A stretch of 64,000 bases of DNA from Pseudomonas phenolilytica (GCF_021432765.1 NZ_CP058908.1:2124001-2188000), one strand, 5' to 3'. Positions 8,134-17,510 are shown, counted from the first letter of the stretch. Translations and numbers: made by a program. Notes: generated by a model from the sequence alone, not told the origin.

Positions 8134-8286
8134 ATGTTCTCGCGCCTACTTGCAGTTGCGCTGGCGGCCCTGTTGATATCCGGCTGCAGCCTGCGTCTGC
8201 CGGGTATCGGAATCGATATCGGCGATGTGGGGCACGGCGGCCCGCCGCATTGTCCGCCAGGGCAAGCGAAGAAGGGCAACTGCTGA
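8134..8286 (+). CDS. Small lipoprotein, CPPG-tail type (copy 2)
   Basis: A 50-residue peptide starting immediately after the stop of copy 1. The signal MFSRLLAVALAALLISGC ends in lipobox ISGC; the mature part contains LPGIGIDIGDVGHGG and ends HCPPGQAKKGNC. The IDIGD/GHG/CPPG order matches copy 1 (LDIGGHGHGG...CPPG). I recall CPPGxAKKG-type tails in several small secreted Pseudomonas proteins, but assign no role. Confidence 0.72.
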   Translation: MFSRLLAVALAALLISGCSLRLPGIGIDIGDVGHGGPPHCPPGQAKKGNC

Positions 8287-8365
8287 CCCCGATGGCGGGC
8301 GCCTCGCCCGCCGCGTTCCGCTCTGACAGGGTCGCTACGCCGACCTTGTTTCTCAGGAGGCAATC

Positions 8366-8800
8366 ATGCCCCGACTCCCCCTGTTGCTTCTCGTGCTGAG
8401 CCTGCTGGGTGGCTGTACGGTTTACGGTCACAGCGATCATGACTATTACCGGCCGTATTACTACGGTGGCTACAAGGATCATCACCACTCGAGCTATCCG
8501 ACGCGTTACTACTACTACGACCGCCACGACTATCGTCGCTATGCACCGTCGGTTCGCTACTACGACCGTCACGAGCGCCACTACGACCGTCGTTACGACG
8601 GTCGCCACGACCGTGGCGACTATCGCTACGATCGGCACGACCGACGTTTCGACGGCGACAGACGGCACCCGTCCAGGTCTTACAGCCGCGCGCCAGAGCC
8701 CAGACCGCAGGGTAAACCGACGCACCGTGCCGGCTTGTATAAAGCGCAGCCGCAAGGCCGCTGGCGTGAACATCAGCGCGACGGACGACGCGAACACTGA
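8366..8800 (+). CDS. Tyr/His/Asp/Arg-rich lipoprotein
   Basis: A 144-residue protein with AGGAGG six bases before the ATG. The signal MPRLPLLLLVLSLLGGC ends in lipobox LGGC. The mature part is strongly biased: YY, HH, RHDY and YDRH units are repeated between residues 22 and 100, then a basic Pro/Arg/Gln tail follows. The composition suggests a disordered, possibly metal- or envelope-binding surface protein. It sits 79 bp after the two CPPG lipoproteins and may be co-transcribed. A second open frame over the same DNA is Thr/Arg-rich and lacks a signal, so this frame is preferred. Confidence 0.72.
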   Translation: MPRLPLLLLVLSLLGGCTVYGHSDHDYYRPYYYGGYKDHHHSSYPTRYYYYDRHDYRRYAPSVRYYDRHERHYDRRYDGRHDRGDYRYDRHDRRFDGDRRHPSRSYSRAPEPRPQGKPTHRAGLYKAQPQGRWREHQRDGRREH

Positions 8801-8860
8801 AGCCGCGCTAAAGCGGTCGGCGTTGCGTGACGGGCTCAGGTGACTCCATGTGAGTGGGGT

Positions 8861-8892
8861 GGCGATTATCGAGCAGGATGTCGATAATCGCC
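8861..8892. promoter_or_regulatory. PcaR-like operator upstream of pcaR
   Basis: Perfect 12-bp inverted repeat: GGCGATTATCGA (8861-8872), 8-bp spacer, TCGATAATCGCC (8881-8892). The TCGATAATCG core agrees with the PcaR target I remember from P. putida (GTTCGATAATCGCAC). It lies 31 bp upstream of the pcaR ATG and suggests autoregulation. Confidence 0.75.
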
Positions 8893-8922
8893 CAACCGTC
8901 AGCCGCCTTCCGGAGCATCGCC

Positions 8923-9765
8923 ATGACCGACGACACGCGCTTCCATCCCGCCGCGATGGCGCCGCCCATCGTCGCCTCGCCGGCCAAGCGCATCGAAGCG
9001 CTGACCGGCGATCCCAATTTCATGACCTCGCTGGCGCGCGGGTTGGCGGTGATCCACGCCTTCCAGGAACGCAAGCGCCACCTGACCATCGCGCAGATCA
9101 GCCATCGCACCGAAATTCCCCGCGCCGCCGTGCGCCGCTGTCTGCACACGCTGATGAAGCTCGGCTACGTCACCACCGACGGGCGCACCTATTCGCTGCT
9201 GCCCAAGGTATTGACGCTGGGGCATGCCTATCTGTCCTCGACGCCGCTGGCGCTGACCGCGCAACCGATCCTCGATCATCTCAGCGAGCAGCTGCACGAA
9301 GCCTGTTCGATGGCCACGCTGGAAGGTGACGAGGTGCTCTACGTCGCGCGCTCAGCCACGCCACAGCGGCTGATCTCGGTGGACCTGTCGGTGGGCAGCC
9401 GACTGCCGGCGTATTGCACGTCGATGGGCCGCATCCTGCTGGCGGCGCTGGACGACACGGCGCTCGACGAATACCTCGAACGCGCCGACCTGCAGGTCAA
9501 GACCAGCCGCACCTTGCACACGCCCGAGGCACTGCGGGCGAGCATCGCGGAAATCCGCCGTCAGGGCTGGGTCATCGTCGACCAGGAGCTGGAAGTTGGC
9601 CTGCGCTCGCTGGCGGTTCCGCTCAAGGATTCCGCCGGCCAGGTGCTGGCCGCGCTGAACGTCGGCACCCATGCGGGACGTGTCTCGCGTCAGGAGCTGG
9701 AGACGCGTTTCCTGCCGGTGCTGCTCGAAGCCAGTCGCGAACTGAGCACGCGGCTATTTCATTGA
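8923..9765 (+). CDS. pcaR: IclR-family regulator PcaR
   Basis: A 280-residue protein. The start at ATG 8923 (MTDDTRFHPAAM) is preferred because a longer frame would run through the operator at 8861-8892. An N-terminal IclR winged helix is visible (MTSLARGLAVIHAFQERKRHLTIAQISHRTEIPRAAVRR region, about residues 38-75), followed by the IclR effector domain (LPAYCTSMGRILLAAL, GWVIVDQELEVGLRSLAVPL). In pseudomonads PcaR responds to beta-ketoadipate and activates pca genes. The genes just downstream are the pathway genes pcaIJFD. Confidence 0.92.
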   Translation: MTDDTRFHPAAMAPPIVASPAKRIEALTGDPNFMTSLARGLAVIHAFQERKRHLTIAQISHRTEIPRAAVRRCLHTLMKLGYVTTDGRTYSLLPKVLTLGHAYLSSTPLALTAQPILDHLSEQLHEACSMATLEGDEVLYVARSATPQRLISVDLSVGSRLPAYCTSMGRILLAALDDTALDEYLERADLQVKTSRTLHTPEALRASIAEIRRQGWVIVDQELEVGLRSLAVPLKDSAGQVLAALNVGTHAGRVSRQELETRFLPVLLEASRELSTRLFH

Positions 9766-9835
9766 CGCAGCATCGGTCGGGCCTCGCAGCCGGTGCGTGG
9801 CGTCGTGCGCTTGGCGCGGTGTGAAGGCGCTATTT

Positions 9836-9870
9836 GGTTCGATAATCGAACGGTATGTCGATTATCGGAT
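9836..9870. promoter_or_regulatory. PcaR-like operator upstream of pcaI
   Basis: Contains GTTCGATAATCGAAC (9837-9851) and, a few bases on, TGTCGATTATCGGAT (9856-9870): two TCGATWATCG cores about 20 bp apart. It is 75 bp upstream of the pcaI ATG, matching the known control of pcaIJ by PcaR. Confidence 0.75.
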
Positions 9871-9945
9871 TGTTAGGTGTGAGCTGGACCGTTACCGTTT
9901 TCTCCAACGCATACGGCGTAATGAAAACCACACGAGATCCGACTC

Positions 9946-10797
9946 ATGGCTGAACTCCTCTCGCTCCGCGAAGCCGTCGAGCGCTTCATCCAGAACGGCG
10001 ATACCGTCGCGCTGGAAGGTTTTACCCATCTGATCCCCACCGCTGCGGCCCACGAGATCGTGCGCCAGAACAAACAGGAGCTGACCCTGGTGCGCATGAC
10101 GCCGGACCTGGTCTACGACCTGCTGATCGGCGCCGGCTGCGCGAAGAAGCTGATCTTCTCCTGGGGCGGCAACCCCGGCGTCGGCTCGCTGCACCGCCTG
10201 CGCGATGCGGTGGAGAAGCAGTGGCCGCAGCCGCTGGAGATCGAGGAGCACAGTCACGCCGACCTCGCTAACGCCTACGTCGCCGGCGCCTCGGGCCTGC
10301 CGTTCGCCGTGCTGCGTGCCTATGCCGGCTCCGACCTGCCGAAGGTCAACCCGGTGATCAAGTCGGTCACCTGTCCGTTCACCGGCGAAGTGCTGGCCGC
10401 CGTGCCGAGCGTGCGTCCGGACGTCACCGTGATCCACGCGCAGAAGGCCGACCGCAAGGGCAACGTGCTGATCCAGGGCATCCTCGGCGTGCAGAAGGAG
10501 GCCGCCCTGGCCGCCAAACGCTGCATCGTCACCGTCGAGGAAATCGTCGACGACCTCAACGCGCCGATGAACGCCTGTGTGCTGCCAACCTGGGCGCTGA
10601 CTGCCGTCTGCCTGGTGCCGGGCGGCGCGCATCCATCCTACGCCCACGGCTACTACGAGCGCGACAACCGCTTCTACCAGGCCTGGGACCCGATCGCCCG
10701 TGATCGCTCGGCGTTCGGTGCCTGGATCGACACGTATATCCGCGGCACGGCCGATTTCGCCGAGTTCAAGCAAAAGCTCGCAGGGGAGGCCATCTGA
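9946..10797 (+). CDS. pcaI: 3-oxoadipate CoA-transferase subunit A
   Basis: A 283-residue alpha subunit of a family I CoA-transferase. Its length and blocks (NGDTVALEGFTHLIPTAAAHEI, KLIFSWGGNPGVGSLHRLRDA, FVTVEEIVDDL-type) fit the glutaconate-CoA-transferase-like CatI type, not the shorter SCOT-like PcaI of P. putida (about 230 residues). It transfers CoA from succinyl-CoA to 3-oxoadipate together with the next gene product, which it overlaps by 1 bp. It is the first gene after the operator at 9836. Confidence 0.9.
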   Translation: MAELLSLREAVERFIQNGDTVALEGFTHLIPTAAAHEIVRQNKQELTLVRMTPDLVYDLLIGAGCAKKLIFSWGGNPGVGSLHRLRDAVEKQWPQPLEIEEHSHADLANAYVAGASGLPFAVLRAYAGSDLPKVNPVIKSVTCPFTGEVLAAVPSVRPDVTVIHAQKADRKGNVLIQGILGVQKEAALAAKRCIVTVEEIVDDLNAPMNACVLPTWALTAVCLVPGGAHPSYAHGYYERDNRFYQAWDPIARDRSAFGAWIDTYIRGTADFAEFKQKLAGEAI

Positions 10798-11581
10798 TGA
10801 GCGTTCACGATTACAGCACCAATGAAATGATGACCGTCGCCGCCGCCCGCCGCCTGGGCAATGGCAGCGTCTGCTTCGTCGGCATCGGCCTGCCGTCCAA
10901 GGCCGCCAACCTGGCGCGGCTGACCCATGCGCCGGAAGTCGTGCTGATCTACGAATCCGGCCCGATCGGCGCCAAGCCGAGCGTCCTGCCGCTGTCGATC
11001 GGCGACGGCGAACTGGCCGAGACCGCCGACACCGTGGTGCCCACCGGCGAGATCTTCCGCTACTGGCTGCAGGGCGGGCGCATTGACGTCGGCTTCCTCG
11101 GTGCGGCGCAGGTGGACAAGTACGGCAACATCAACACCACGGTGATCGGCGACTACCACCAGCCCAAGGTGCGCCTGCCGGGCGCCGGCGGCGCGCCGGA
11201 GATCGCCGGCAGCGCCAAGCAAGTGCTGATCATCCTCAAACAGTCGCACCGCACCTTCGTCGACAAGCTGGCCTTCATCACCTCGGTCGGCTTCGGCGAG
11301 GGCGGCGAGCACCGCAAGCAGCTCGGCCTGCCGGGCCAGGGCCCGGTGGCGATCATCACTGACCTGTGCATCATGGAGCCCGAAGCCGGTACCCACGAGT
11401 TCGTCGTCACCGCGCTGCACCCGGGCGTGACCCGCGAGCAGGTGATCGAGAACACCGGCTGGGCGATTCGCTTCGCCGATGAGGTCGCCACCACCGAGGC
11501 GCCGCGCGCCGAGGAACTGGCTGCACTGCGCGCCCTGGAAGCGCGCACCGCCGCCGCCCACGGCCAGGCTGGAGGTGACGA

Positions 11582-11585
<4 letters not shown>
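10797..11585 (+). CDS. pcaJ: 3-oxoadipate CoA-transferase subunit B
   Basis: A 262-residue beta subunit. The catalytic glutamate is expected in [11 protein letters not shown] (Glu53), the ESG motif of this family. Other blocks are [18 protein letters not shown] near residue 25 and the [15 protein letters not shown] stretch near residue 105. It pairs with the preceding subunit (1-bp overlap) and overlaps pcaF by 4 bp. The 262-residue size again points to the CatJ/GctB type. Confidence 0.9.
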
Positions 11586-12787
<1,202 letters not shown>

Positions 12788-12937
12788 ATGCAGGCACGGT
12801 AGAGTCCGCGCAGCCGTAAGTGCTCACGGCTGGCCGGATACCTACCCAGCCGAGCGAGGATTCGAACCGTTCTTTTATCCTGGCCGACCGCATCGTTGAA
12901 CGATACGCCGGCCGAACATCCCGTTTGAAAAGAGTGA

Positions 12938-13732
12938 ATGACCATGCCGACCCTGAAATTGGCCGATGCCAGTCTGAACTACCGTTTCGATGGCGCCGAA
13001 GGCCTGCCGGTACTGGTGCTCTCCAATTCGCTGGGCACCAGCCTGGGTATGTGGGATGAGCAGATTCCGGTGTTCGCCAACCATTTTCGCGTGCTGCGAT
13101 ACGACACCCGCGGCCACGGCGAATCGAGCGCCAGCCCCGGCCCCTACAGCATCGAACAGTTGGGCCGCGACGTGCTCGGTTTGCTCGATGGGCTGGGAAT
13201 TGAAAGTTTTTCTTTCTGCGGACTGTCGATGGGCGGGTTGATTGGCCAGTGGCTGGCGCTCCATGCCGGTCCGCGCCTGCAGCGCCTCGTGCTGTGTAAC
13301 ACCGCCGCGAAGATCGGCACCGAACAAATCTGGAACGACCGCATCGAGACGGTACTCAGGGGGCAGCAGCAAGCCATGCGCGACATGCGCGACGCCTCCG
13401 TCGCACGCTGGTTCACTCCTGGCTTCGCCGAGCAGCACCCGGACATCGCGAGCCGTATCACCGACATGATCGCCAACACCTCACCGGACGGCTACGCCGC
13501 CAACTGCGCCGCCGTGCGCGATGCCGATTTCCGTGAGCAGCTAGCCGCCATCACCGCGCCCACCCTCGTGGTCTGTGGCGCCAAGGATCCGGTGACGACC
13601 GTGGAGCACGGTCAGTTCATCCGGGCACAAGTTGCCGGCGCGGAACTGGTAGCCTTCGAAGCCGCCCACCTCTCGAACGTCGAAGCTGGGCAAGCCTTCA
13701 CCCAGCGCGTATTGGAATTCCTGCGCGGGTGA
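12938..13732 (+). CDS. pcaD: 3-oxoadipate enol-lactonase PcaD
   Basis: A 264-residue alpha/beta hydrolase. The nucleophile elbow is GLSMGG (Ser near residue 95), the acid Asp lies in CGAKDPVTTVEHG, and the His in EAAHLSNVEAG near residue 244. VLSNSLGTSLGMWDEQIP and RYDTRGHGESSA match PcaD enzymes, which hydrolyse 3-oxoadipate enol-lactone. It follows pcaF after 150 bp and ends at a bidirectional terminator next to the prophage junction. Starts at 12938 or two codons later are equally possible. Confidence 0.92.
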   Translation: MTMPTLKLADASLNYRFDGAEGLPVLVLSNSLGTSLGMWDEQIPVFANHFRVLRYDTRGHGESSASPGPYSIEQLGRDVLGLLDGLGIESFSFCGLSMGGLIGQWLALHAGPRLQRLVLCNTAAKIGTEQIWNDRIETVLRGQQQAMRDMRDASVARWFTPGFAEQHPDIASRITDMIANTSPDGYAANCAAVRDADFREQLAAITAPTLVVCGAKDPVTTVEHGQFIRAQVAGAELVAFEAAHLSNVEAGQAFTQRVLEFLRG

Positions 13733-13764
13733 GACAGTGGAGAGAAGGTCATCCTGAAGACATA

Positions 13765-13792
13765 AAAAAGCCCTGTAAAAACAGGGCTTTTT
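13765..13792. terminator. Bidirectional terminator at the left prophage junction
   Basis: GCCCTGT and ACAGGGC (13770-13776/13781-13787) form a hairpin with A-tract before and T-tract after. It ends pcaD transcription; on the minus strand it is the former tRNA-Gly terminator. A 23-bp identical copy is at 26801-26823. Confidence 0.85.
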
Positions 13793-13801
13793 TATTTCGT
13801 A

Positions 13802-13830
13802 TCTGGAGCGGGCGAAGGGAATCGAACCCT
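13802..13830. repeat. attL: 29-bp duplicate of the tRNA-Gly 3' end
   Basis: Identical over 29 bp to 26838-26866, the 3' end of tRNA-Gly(CCC) including CCA and the T-arm. After position 13830 similarity to the tRNA is lost, so this is the displaced chromosomal fragment at the distal end of the prophage. Confidence 0.9.
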
Positions 13831-13921
13831 TTTGCTTAGTGTGTCGTTCCGGCTCAATGCGTGTCGTTATGTGGTTTCCGGGCTGAGCCGTCTGCTCGTT
13901 TCGACGCAATTCGGCACAGTG

Positions 13922-13941
13922 TTTTCGACACTTTATCGACA
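13922..13941. repeat. Putative integrase arm-type site, left end
   Basis: TTTTCGACACTTTATCGACA matches 26762-26781 at 18 of 20 positions in the same orientation. Each copy lies within about 110 bp inside a prophage end, as expected for integrase arm sites. Confidence 0.45.
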
Positions 13942-13942
13942 G

Positions 13943-14725
13943 CTAACCGGGCTGCGATGGTGAGCGTGGCTCGACCTGCACCGGCCGTTCAAAAGTAGGC
14001 TCGATCCGCTCCACATTTGCACTTGGCTCAATGACCGGCTCAGCAGCAGGGGTCGGAACAGCTCTTTGAGGCTGCGGCTCGGGCGCCCGTTTGCACTCCG
14101 GGAAGGTAAGGGCGATCTGCTCTACGGACGGCATGATCTCGCAACGCCAGCGCACAACGCGAATGCCCGCTGCGGTTAGAACCTTGTCCTTCTTGGCATC
14201 GGCTTTGTGTCGATCCTCGTCCGAGTAGTGCGATTTGTCGTCCAGCTCTACGGCCGCAACGGTGTTCAAGAACTCGTCCGCGATCACGAAATCAACGCTC
14301 ATCTGACTGATGCGGGAAAACCACATCTTGAAGCTGTGGCCTTTCTTGATCGCCACCAGCTGCGATAGCTGCACCTGGGTGAAGATGTAGTGATCCGGTA
14401 ATGCTTGCCGTAGGCGCTCGAACAGCACTGTTTCCGTTGCGGTTATCAGCTTCCGCTTCTGAAACGGCCATTCGCCCTCTGGGTCGTAGCGAAAACCATC
14501 CGCGGCGATCTTGCGACTCGGTTGGGCTGACTGTGGCGTTTGTTGTGGTTGCTGCGGTTGAGGCTGAGCGCTGGCTGTCCCAGTGAACGTCGGCTCTTGC
14601 TTCTTTGCTGGCTCCTTCCATGGCGCGCGAGCTGGCCGCTTGTAGCGATTTGATTTTGGCTTCTTCTTAACTTGAAAAATGAAAAAGACAATAGCGAAAA
14701 CGATAATCCAGCCGAAAACATCCAT
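13943..14725 (-). CDS. Membrane-anchored DUF2726 protein, putative nuclease
   Basis: A 260-residue protein. Residues 4-18 form one transmembrane segment, followed by a basic patch and a Gln/Pro-rich linker (about 52-70). Residues about 92-205 match the DUF2726 domain: TATETVLFERLRQALPDHYIF, the MWFSRISQMSVDFVIAD block, then VAAVELDDKSH and DAKKDKVLTAAGIRVVRW. Asp145 and Glu160-x-Asp162 with the following Lys residues resemble the PD-(D/E)xK core of Vsr/DUF559-like nucleases; catalysis is inferred. A Pro/Glu-rich tail ends the protein. It is the last gene of the leftward cargo operon, 43 bp after the 213-residue gene, and stops 2 bp from an end repeat of the prophage. Confidence 0.75.
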   Translation of the reverse strand: MDVFGWIIVFAIVFFIFQVKKKPKSNRYKRPARAPWKEPAKKQEPTFTGTASAQPQPQQPQQTPQSAQPSRKIAADGFRYDPEGEWPFQKRKLITATETVLFERLRQALPDHYIFTQVQLSQLVAIKKGHSFKMWFSRISQMSVDFVIADEFLNTVAAVELDDKSHYSDEDRHKADAKKDKVLTAAGIRVVRWRCEIMPSVEQIALTFPECKRAPEPQPQRAVPTPAAEPVIEPSANVERIEPTFERPVQVEPRSPSQPG

Positions 14726-14768
14726 GTATAGACCTGTTTGGTTCTAGGGAAAACTACTACCTATTTGG

Positions 14769-15410
14769 CTAAAGTTCGGCAATAGGTACTTCAAGGTAGT
14801 GGCAGTTTGTTTCCCGGTTGAGTATATCGATCATCCGCTCCATGGTTGGCCGTTCTCTAAAGCCAATTTTAAAGCTAGACCCATTAGTATAGAAAATATC
14901 GGCATGATTCAGTGGGTGAAGATGCCCGTTTCTTTGCGCTGGATCATGGTCAAAACGTAAATAGCCGTCTTCCGCGTCGAGCATTTCAGTGAATAATGAC
15001 CAGAAAGTCTGGGAAGCCCCACCTTGATCGTCAAAATATTGTATTAGATCCCACTCTGTTTGAATTCCTTGTCCTCTGAACGCTGATGTGGCCAGAAGAA
15101 CTTCCGAAGTAACTTGGCTGTCTATGGGAATTCCATGGGAAGATGTGAGCTGAAATTGATCTCCCTCGACTTCGATTCGAAATGGGAATGCGATTGAAAA
15201 AACCTTTTCTTCAGTGCTAACGAATACACGGCTCATTCGCGTAGATATGACTTTCAGGCTCGCGTGGATAAATTGCTCCTGTGGTGGATAGTAATTAATA
15301 ATTAGCTTGGCCAGCTCCATCCAGATTTCAATTACGTCAAATCTAGTGCGTACTGGTTTTATTGCTCTGGCATATTGGTATTGGTCAATGCTAAATGTGT
15401 AGGAAGTCAT
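14769..15410 (-). CDS. Uncharacterised cargo protein, possibly DUF2290-like
   Basis: A 213-residue soluble protein with GGAAG six bases before its ATG. It starts only 11 bp after the stop of the helicase gene, so the two are coupled. I see no catalytic motif. The C-terminal part has DGYLRFDHDPAQRNGHLHPLNHADIFYTNGSSFKIGF-like features (key residues His165, Pro166, His169, Asp171 and the TNCHY block at 201-205). This reminds me of the DUF2290 family, which I believe occurs beside helicases, but that is from memory and unverified. Base composition is clearly more AT-rich than the surrounding genome, a sign of transfer. Confidence 0.6.
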   Translation of the reverse strand: MTSYTFSIDQYQYARAIKPVRTRFDVIEIWMELAKLIINYYPPQEQFIHASLKVISTRMSRVFVSTEEKVFSIAFPFRIEVEGDQFQLTSSHGIPIDSQVTSEVLLATSAFRGQGIQTEWDLIQYFDDQGGASQTFWSLFTEMLDAEDGYLRFDHDPAQRNGHLHPLNHADIFYTNGSSFKIGFRERPTMERMIDILNRETNCHYLEVPIAEL

Positions 15411-15421
15411 CGCTTGCTTCC

Positions 15422-17428
15422 TTATTCAGAGATTAGTTTTTTTGCCAGTTTAAATATATCCTCTCGTTCCGAGTTTGCATCTAGCATAATTTTCATTACG
15501 CTTAAGAGTTTCTCGGATTTTTGTTTGCTTACTTTTAATTCTATTAGGACTTCCATAGCCACTTCGTCAAATGTTTTCAAGCTCCCTTGCCATTTTACGT
15601 TGGCTTTGATTTGCTCTTGTTCTTGTGGGGTTGGCGGGATCACTCGAAGCGCATGCTCATCAAAGATATTGTTGAGGCCTTGCTCGATATTGTCCAGCGC
15701 TTCCGTGTTAAAGCCTTCTCTTACAATCACATAGGTTTTCAAAAATGATCGCGTTATAGCCATGTACAACGAGTTGCGGTGGCTAAATGAGTCGGATAGG
15801 CTGTGAGTGGCGCAAATTACAAATGGAAATTCTAGGCCCTTAACATGGTTGGTGTTGCTTAAAAAGATTTCACCAGGTCTGCTCGGTAGGCGGGTTTCGT
15901 ATGCTTTGTTTACCGGCCATTCCATTGCTCTGGGTATCATTGTTGCCAGTAGGTCAGAAATCTCGTAAGAAGCCTTCCCTCGGTCGATCATAATGATCCC
16001 GATATCTGCTGGCTCAACATTAGGGTAAGCGTCTCTGATTTCTTGGAGGCATTCGATTATTTTGTTCGCGCAGCTCGGAACATAACTGCCGCTGATTCGA
16101 ATAAGGCTAACGCTTTCGCTCTCGTCTTTTACGTCTTCGAATCTGCTTATTGGCTCGCGTTTAAGAACTAACTCGTTTGTGGTTTTATCGACTCGGCTAA
16201 TGTAGCCGCAAGCTTCAAGGTCTTCATTAGAGAGCCAGTTTAGTTTTTTTGGTTCAAAATAACCCATGCCTAAGGCCTGGGCGAACATGAGAGTTGCAGG
16301 GGCTGTTCTGTAGCATTTGCTGAGAATGAATTCAGGCTGGCCGCCGACTTCTTTCCTTTCGTCAAATATACTTTGAAAAATATCGCCTGCGATGTAGATG
16401 GAGTTTCTTGTTACTTTTCTGCATAACTCAAAGAAGCTCTCTGGAAAGTCTTGGCTCTCATCTATTAACATGTAATCGAAGGCATAATCGTCTTCGGAAA
16501 ATCTTTTTTCCTCAAGTTCTTTTAGCGCTAGGTTGCATGCCCGGTCAAAGTCCATTAGTCGAGACCAAGGGAAGAACGTAAGGTTGTAATGACTGCATAT
16601 GGCAGCGTATGTTCCGCTGGTTTGGTCGTTTTGTGAGCCCCATCCGTGAACGCAAAATAATCTTTTGTCCCATTCGATTTGTTGTTCAACTTTCATGAAG
16701 TTGAAGAAGCTTGGGATTCTGCGGCGCAAGTTGGTTGCCAGTATTTTATTGTGGCATGTCATTAATATCTTGCTTTTACTATCAGAGACGTATAGTTCTT
16801 TGAGTTTGTGTAAGAGAAGTTCGGTTTTTCCCGTGCCGGACAATCCTTGAATTCGTACGACTTTTTGATTCAGGTTTTGGTAAACAAATCTCGTTTGATC
16901 GCCATCAAATAGTAGGATGTTCCTTTTTATACGATCTAAGTCGTTCTCAGGGACATCTACCCCTACACGGTCAATGTCATTAATGCTGCCGGTTACAAGG
17001 GATACTAGTAATTCTGAAGTGCGTTGCTGGAAAAGGTCGTAAAGTTCGGTTTCGTCTAGGTATTCGGCTATCCCTAGTGTGTCTTCTACTACGATCTCGG
17101 TGATTAGATCGCGGCTCCAGGCTTTGGGTCGGCCGATTTTGTCTTTGTAATTGTATTTATTTGAAATGTATCCAATGTCTTCAATGAAGTCTTCGATGTA
17201 CTCTTCAAATGCGTCGCGATTTTTGTCAAAATTGACAAATAGAATTTTTCTTTTGGGAATTAGTATTGCGTAGCTGTCGCCGGCCGCATAGTCTGATTTA
17301 ACTTCGATTAACGGCTTTTTGAGTACGTAGCATTGAATATATTTTTCCGCACACCAATCAGCTAGCTCTTGCATGAAGCCTTCGGCTGCGGCGCTTGCGT
17401 CTGTGTCTGTATATACGTAACTGCTCAT
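15422..17428 (-). CDS. Superfamily 1 (UvrD/Rep-like) helicase of the cargo operon
   Basis: A 668-residue protein from ATG 17428 (MSSYVYTDTDASAAA; GGAAGA upstream); an earlier in-frame ATG at 17485 lacks a ribosome-binding site. An N-terminal region of about 170 residues is of unknown fold. SF1 motifs follow: Q-motif FDGDQ (174-178), Walker A GLSGTGKT (195-202), Walker B LIDESQD (321-327), IAGDIFQSIFD (347-356), KCYRTAP (371-377), VKGLEFPFVI (529-538) and LYMAITRSFLKTYVI (554-568). Such helicases unwind or translocate on DNA and are common in defence systems such as Gabija, where a nuclease partner is encoded alongside. Strong AT bias and its place behind the prophage repressor indicate acquired cargo. 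Confidence 0.85.
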   Translation of the reverse strand: MSSYVYTDTDASAAAEGFMQELADWCAEKYIQCYVLKKPLIEVKSDYAAGDSYAILIPKRKILFVNFDKNRDAFEEYIEDFIEDIGYISNKYNYKDKIGRPKAWSRDLITEIVVEDTLGIAEYLDETELYDLFQQRTSELLVSLVTGSINDIDRVGVDVPENDLDRIKRNILLFDGDQTRFVYQNLNQKVVRIQGLSGTGKTELLLHKLKELYVSDSKSKILMTCHNKILATNLRRRIPSFFNFMKVEQQIEWDKRLFCVHGWGSQNDQTSGTYAAICSHYNLTFFPWSRLMDFDRACNLALKELEEKRFSEDDYAFDYMLIDESQDFPESFFELCRKVTRNSIYIAGDIFQSIFDERKEVGGQPEFILSKCYRTAPATLMFAQALGMGYFEPKKLNWLSNEDLEACGYISRVDKTTNELVLKREPISRFEDVKDESESVSLIRISGSYVPSCANKIIECLQEIRDAYPNVEPADIGIIMIDRGKASYEISDLLATMIPRAMEWPVNKAYETRLPSRPGEIFLSNTNHVKGLEFPFVICATHSLSDSFSHRNSLYMAITRSFLKTYVIVREGFNTEALDNIEQGLNNIFDEHALRVIPPTPQEQEQIKANVKWQGSLKTFDEVAMEVLIELKVSKQKSEKLLSVMKIMLDANSEREDIFKLAKKLISE

Positions 17429-17510
17429 GATCAATTCTTCCGTGGATTTGACAACTGCCCACTGGTTGACGTCCGGGCGTACCATCGCTTAGCTACTTCT
17501 TTGGTGACCG

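Noticed and set aside
8409..8843. 144-codon Thr/Arg/Ile-rich frame overlapping the lipoprotein gene
   Set aside because: Alternate frame of the same repeats; lacks signal sequence and ribosome site, whereas the 8366 frame has both.
13802..13830. Second tRNA-Gly gene
   Set aside because: Only the 3' end is present; the D-arm and anticodon arm are missing, so it is the att fragment.
17429..17485. Longer helicase start
   Set aside because: No ribosome-binding site; the ATG at 17428 has GGAAGA upstream.
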